Assembly: GCA_018398585.1 (NCBI GenBank)
Contig: JAGTTD010000016.1
Span: 23,979,212-24,043,211, forward strand
DNA length: 64,000 nucleotides
Source: Simmondsia chinensis
Lineage: Eukaryota > Streptophyta > Magnoliopsida > Caryophyllales > Simmondsiaceae
Reading direction: 5' to 3'
Part shown: piece by piece, positions 33,985-64,000 of the stretch
Position numbering within the stretch: position 1 is the first letter of the stretch
Layout: each line of letters starts with the position of its first letter
Notes under the pieces: generated by a model
Database searches by the model: none
What the model was told of the DNA's origin: nothing
Seen by the model: the letters and a program-made list of their open reading frames with translations, nothing else
Program-made: the position numbers and the translations under genes

Positions 33985-35518
33985 ATTGTACAGAATTGAA
34001 TCAGATTGATTCTTTAATATTTATAGTGAAATTCTTTTTGAGAATAGCACATTCTTTCTCATGCCATCATGTTCGGAATGAGTTGAGCTAAGCAGAGCCC
34101 GAGCTTGAGCCCTTAGTAAGCTTGACTTTAGGCTTGAATCTAGCACACGTCAACTGAGCTTGAACTTGACTTAGCAAGCTTCAATCAAATTGAGCTTGTT
34201 TGGGCTCATTGAGACTCAAACTTTGCTCATTTAAGTTTTGAACTCGGCTTCTTTAGACATATTGCTCACAGCTCATTACTCACAGGTCTCCATGAGGCGA
34301 TGAAGGCTTACCTCTCAGGTTGGAGGTCCTTGGAAACAGCCTCTCTTTAGGTTGACACCCTGAAGGGGGAAGGCTGCGTACATCTACCCCCCCAGACCCA
34401 GCTATTGCGGGAGCCCTTAAGACACTGGGGTTGTTGTTGTTGTAGTAGTCTAGTTCAAGCTGGGATGGTTTTGGTCATGAGCCATTGAGCCTGAGCAGCT
34501 TGACCTAAGCCTTTAGAGCTCAATAACAAGCCAACTAGACTAGTCTTCCTCCGTGCTTGGCTAACTGGCTTATTGTGTAAATCTATGTTACTCAGATTCA
34601 AGTAAGATAGACATAGCTGCATATTAAAAGTAAAATTAGGTATTTTTGAGACTTCACTTATGTCTTTTTTGTCCGATTTGAAGGAAGTGTTATTCTAATT
34701 CTCGGCCAAGTTTGAGTTAATGGACATATACCAAAATCAAAATGATTGAAACATTCTATTTAAGACCAAACTAGATTTGATTATTTTGTGGTTCTATTTG
34801 ATCCCAGACCAAATAACCTTGTAGCTGAGTTTCCAATCCAACACGGGAATACTAATGCCTAATTTCTTCAGTTATAGAAGAGTAGATACATTAGGTTCAA
34901 ATGCCCAAGAGATTTTTTTCCCCATTGCCCTCAGATTCGAAAAAGAAAATGAAATTTTCTTTCCTTTAGAACTTCCTCCCGATCCGAACAACACTTTCCA
35001 TCCATTTTTCTTTTCTTTCCATCACTTTCCCGGATTCCAAACAAAGCCTAAACGAATTCCTATGGGATAAACTTAGGTTAAATAAATCTATATATATAAT
35101 TGAAATACATAGCTTTGGTAGTCCAAAACTTACAAATAAAAATAAAATTGAATAAACATTGATAAACAAACACCATATTATTGATGAGTTATTTTCGTAT
35201 AATTAAAATTGATGTTCAGCATTACATAGCGGATACAATATGCATAATCCACCCACAATATCAAAAGCAAAAGCAAGCCCTATGACAAAAGGGGATAGGA
35301 ATCGGGAGACGAACTACACAATGGCTGAAACTTGAACCTCAAGCTCAAGACAAGGAACACATTCTACCATTTTAAATACTCATTTTTAGTTTCACAAAAG
35401 TTAAAATTGAAATCAAAGACAATACTGAACGAGCAGTTAGAAACTAGCCAAGTATAATCTTTGGACATATATAAATCTTGTACTCGAGTCTAAGTTAGCA
35501 ACACTGAAGTATGTGTCA
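33985..35518. other. Intergenic region between convergent genes
   Basis: 34080-34560 is a degenerate repeat rich in 'gagctt' and 'aagctc' phrases, interrupted by an RTE tail at 34310-34443. 34780-35060 has 'ttccaatcc' and 'gattccaaacaaagcctaa' phrases like the end of a short DNA transposon. No gene was seen. Confidence 0.45.
34310..34443 (+). mobile_element. RTE-LINE/SINE 3' tail fragment
   Basis: 'caggttggaggtccttggaa' through 'aggctgcgtacatctaccc', 'gcgggagccc' and 'aagacactggggttgttgtt' is the 3' tail found on the RTE LINEs (for example 49253-49410) and on the 5S-headed SINEs. It ends in (TTG)n. The 5' head is unclear and no target duplication was found. Confidence 0.7.
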
Positions 35519-61433
<25,915 letters not shown>

Positions 61434-62079
61434 CTGCATCCAATTATTTCCCTCAAACAATTTCATAGTCACTGTAACAAGTATCAAATGGCCGTGCCTG
61501 ATAAAGTAGTTCAAGAAACAAGGAGCAAGTGGAAAGCGGATGTAAGAAAAATGAAACTCCATGCAAGATTGTCAGATTTAGCTATAGTTAGTCACAAGTC
61601 ATTTAGGTTGAGATAATCTGGGTATTGATCAAATTGTAGCTTTCTACAAACACTCAACTTTCTAGAAACTAACATGAATTAAATGAATAGTCAGTCTCCT
61701 TACTCTTTTCATCATCTCCCTCTCTCTTTCATCCACACTCTTCTTTGTCTTTCAAATTCTCCCTTCTCCTTCCTCATCTCAACTTTCTTCAACTTCACCA
61801 GTGATTGCCACCATGGCTCATTGATGGTAGAATTCTCACTTCAATTGAGAATCCTGCATTAAGGATATTGGAGCAACTCATTTCCTTTAACTTTTGCTTG
61901 ACCATCAATAGATGGCATCAACATCTCAATCCTTCAGAAATTAAATGAGATTCCTGAGAACTTTTTTCCAATGATACCTCTTGATTCCTATAAGCCAACA
62001 AACAACGGTGGAACTACAACAAAAGAAAATTGCCGTTCGTGGATACATGCAGAATAAAGCAGAGGAATATGGTAATTCT

Positions 62080-62083
<4 letters not shown>

Positions 62084-62135
<52 letters not shown>
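62084..62135. repeat. Poly-C run
   Basis: 52 consecutive C, the longest homopolymer in the window. Confidence 0.95.
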
Positions 62136-62503
62136 ACTTCCTTTTTTTTGTTCAATCCTCTAGTTCATATGTAGCGTCAGTCATAGTTCTTACAAGGTTA
62201 AACAAGGAGTACTGAATGGACAAGGGATTATGCATTGGTTGTGGGCTCACAAATGTCAAACAGGACACAAACGCAAATGGTGGGCTACTCAAAAGAGGAT
62301 AATGGGTTTAGTACCATAGGGTTCATAATTGCCAAGTATGCCTCCAATGTGCCTAGTATCAATGCATTTAGTGGCATCAATATTTTGAGACTTGCGCTAT
62401 TGTAAGGACATCTTTTATTAATGTCAAATAAGAAAGACTTTTGGAATCTTGTTATATTGAAATTGCCATGCCATTAACAAAAATGTCATGGCAATAACAC
62501 TAC

Positions 62504-62608
62504 TAGTGGTGGCCATGGGCCGGGCTGGGCCGGGCCTAGGCCTCGCCTTGGCCCAGCGAGCCAGGCCCGTGCCCGGTGCAGGCCCGGCCCTCTTTTTTTT
62601 TTCTTTAA

Positions 62609-62649
<41 letters not shown>

Positions 62650-62908
62650 CATAATAGTACCTTATAAAATTACAAATATATTTTATAAAATAAAATGTAT
62701 TATAACTTATTAAAAAAATACAATTATAACATCATAAATACAAAATACCATAATAAAAAAATATCATACTAAAATAAGTTATAATACCCAAACGGGCACT
62801 AAACATTGGGGCCAAAAGCCCCACCGTGCTCGGGTTTTGGGCCGGGTCGGCCCAAAAGCGGTGGGCCGGGCCAGTTCGCGGGCCGACCCGGCCCGTTGGC
62901 CACCTCTA
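62504..62908. mobile_element. hAT-type MITE with perfect 8-bp duplication
   Basis: TAGTGGTGGCCATGGGCC at the left and GGCCACCTCTA at the right form inverted ends. Both flanks are 'aacactac' (62496-62503 and 62909-62916), the 8-bp duplication of hAT elements. The two ends are GC-rich ('gggccgggc' motifs), while the middle is (AT)n and AT-rich. 405 bp, non-coding. Confidence 0.9.
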
Positions 62909-64000
62909 AACACTACCCTATCTTGATTTCTTGAAGGTGAGAAAATACTATGGCAGCTAAGGTTGATGTGGGTGCTAAAGAACAATCTCAATTGAAACAA
63001 CAAAATGTTTTGTCAATAGTCAGCGCACCAAAGTAATTCCTACATCATGTATGGGGGTTAAGATTAGTGATGTTGACAAACTCGAAGCAAAGCGTATGAA
63101 GAAAAATGAGGCTATTTTAATCTATGAGGTGAATGTTCAAGAAGCTTACAAATCCAGCTCCAATGAGCCACACGTAATTGTAATAAACCCTTTTCCTCAT
63201 GCGATATGTATTGTTGAAGCTCTTGTAGTCAGTACCATCCTTTGATGGTCAATTTACTCGATTTCCAATTTATGCAAGGCTTGATATTGGTATTTGATGC
63301 TATGAGTGTTTAAAATCAATATCCTCCCTTCGTAATTTTAGTTTTAGATTCTAGGTGACCATCTCATAGAGTTGGAGTATAAAGCAGCAATAGAACTGAA
63401 TTTAATGGCTCAACTTTGATTGTTAGCGAACTTTGCTCTCATTGATACTTTCATAGCTGCTCATTGCTTTCTTCATCTATTTGTATTATAATTCCTATTA
63501 GTATTTGTATCCCAGCCGTAGGACAAGGGTGTTTTGGGAGGAAACATTTGATACAGCAGTTCAAGAAACAAGGGAGCAAGGGGAAAAACATTAAGGAAAA
63601 ATGACATTAGCATACAAGATGGTTATGTCACATTGAATTATATTTAGTTACAAGTCATTTAGGTAACTTGAGATATTTTGTGCAACTGAAATCATTATAG
63701 CTTTCTACAAATACTCAATTTTGTAGAAAATATCATCACGAATCAAATGAATAAATGATCTCTTTACTCTCTTCGGCTAACTTATCTTAGAATTCTCACC
63801 ACCTCAATTTAGACTCTTGAATCAAAGGTATCAAAAGAACTCGTTTCTTTCAACCTGTGATTATCAGTGGGTGACATCTACATCTTAATCTATTAGAAGA
63901 TTCAGAACATGGATGAAATTCTTGAAGGATTATGAACGCATGTACAAATTCTTACAGTGATGCTTTACAAATGCCTAAGAGCTGGCAAACTAGAGCAGAA

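Larger units (their letters stand above)
61499..64000 (+). mobile_element. LTR element, right LTR running off the window
   Basis: Direct repeats starting TGATAAAGTAGTTCAAGAAA (61499) and TGATACAGCAGTTCAAGAAA (63549) share several further blocks ('agtcacaagtcatttagg' / 'agttacaagtcatttagg', 'tagctttctacaaa.actca'). A purine-rich 'tttgggaggaaac' precedes the right copy. The interior (about 61990-63548) holds a possible gag scrap ('MAAKVDVGAKEQSQLK', about 62957), a C52 run and a hAT MITE. No pol was read. It begins 65 bp upstream of the first beta-galactosidase exon in the window. Confidence 0.65.

Noticed and set aside
62779..63003. 74-residue GC-rich frame
   Set aside because: It spans the end of the hAT MITE and its flank, so it is composition-driven.

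Overview
The window is nuclear DNA from a flowering plant. It carries two intron-containing plant genes, AT-rich intergenic DNA and many degraded plant transposons (Copia LTR elements, L1 and RTE LINEs, CACTA, Mutator, hAT and PIF/Harbinger elements). Nothing points to a bacterium or organelle except one short plastid-derived segment. I cannot name the species from the sequence.

Layout. 0.6-23.2 kb is a nest of transposons. An L1 LINE (minus strand) is split into two halves by a 13.6-kb LTR element (1218-14847). That element holds a small Copia element (1831-4957) and a CACTA transposon (5502-10747), and the CACTA element holds a CACTA-like insertion and a Mutator MITE. The right half of the L1 holds a 5S-rRNA-headed SINE and is followed by a minus-strand Copia element (16504-20690), which is interrupted by a 1.07-kb TRIM. 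A gag-protease Copia remnant (21463-22967) follows. Its 3' LTR region contains a piece of plastid rpl2.

25.1-33.6 kb is a complete eight-exon gene (+) for a MORN-repeat phosphatidylinositol-4-phosphate 5-kinase, 763 residues when spliced. 35.5-61.4 kb is the 3' part of a glycoside hydrolase family 2 (LacZ-type) beta-galactosidase gene (-): fourteen exons, 843 residues, stop codon present, 5' exons beyond the right edge. The two genes converge. The beta-galactosidase introns are packed with mobile DNA: four RTE LINE copies, a solo Copia LTR, Mutator and Harbinger elements, SINE-like tails, and a 3.7-kb foldback element.

Most notable points. (1) One beta-galactosidase intron (36754-37203) is exactly a small LTR element plus one copy of its 5-bp target duplication, the signature of intron gain by transposon insertion. 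A second intron (39584-39944) consists of a related LTR. (2) Two copies of a SINE join a 5S-rRNA-derived head to the 3' tail of the RTE LINEs found in the same window. (3) The LTRs of the 1831-4957 element contain a primer-binding-site-like sequence internally, and the true ends are fixed by a perfect target duplication. (4) A plastid rpl2 fragment lies inside a retrotransposon LTR. All coordinates were read by eye. Exon joins rest on reading frame, splice sites and family conservation, not transcripts.
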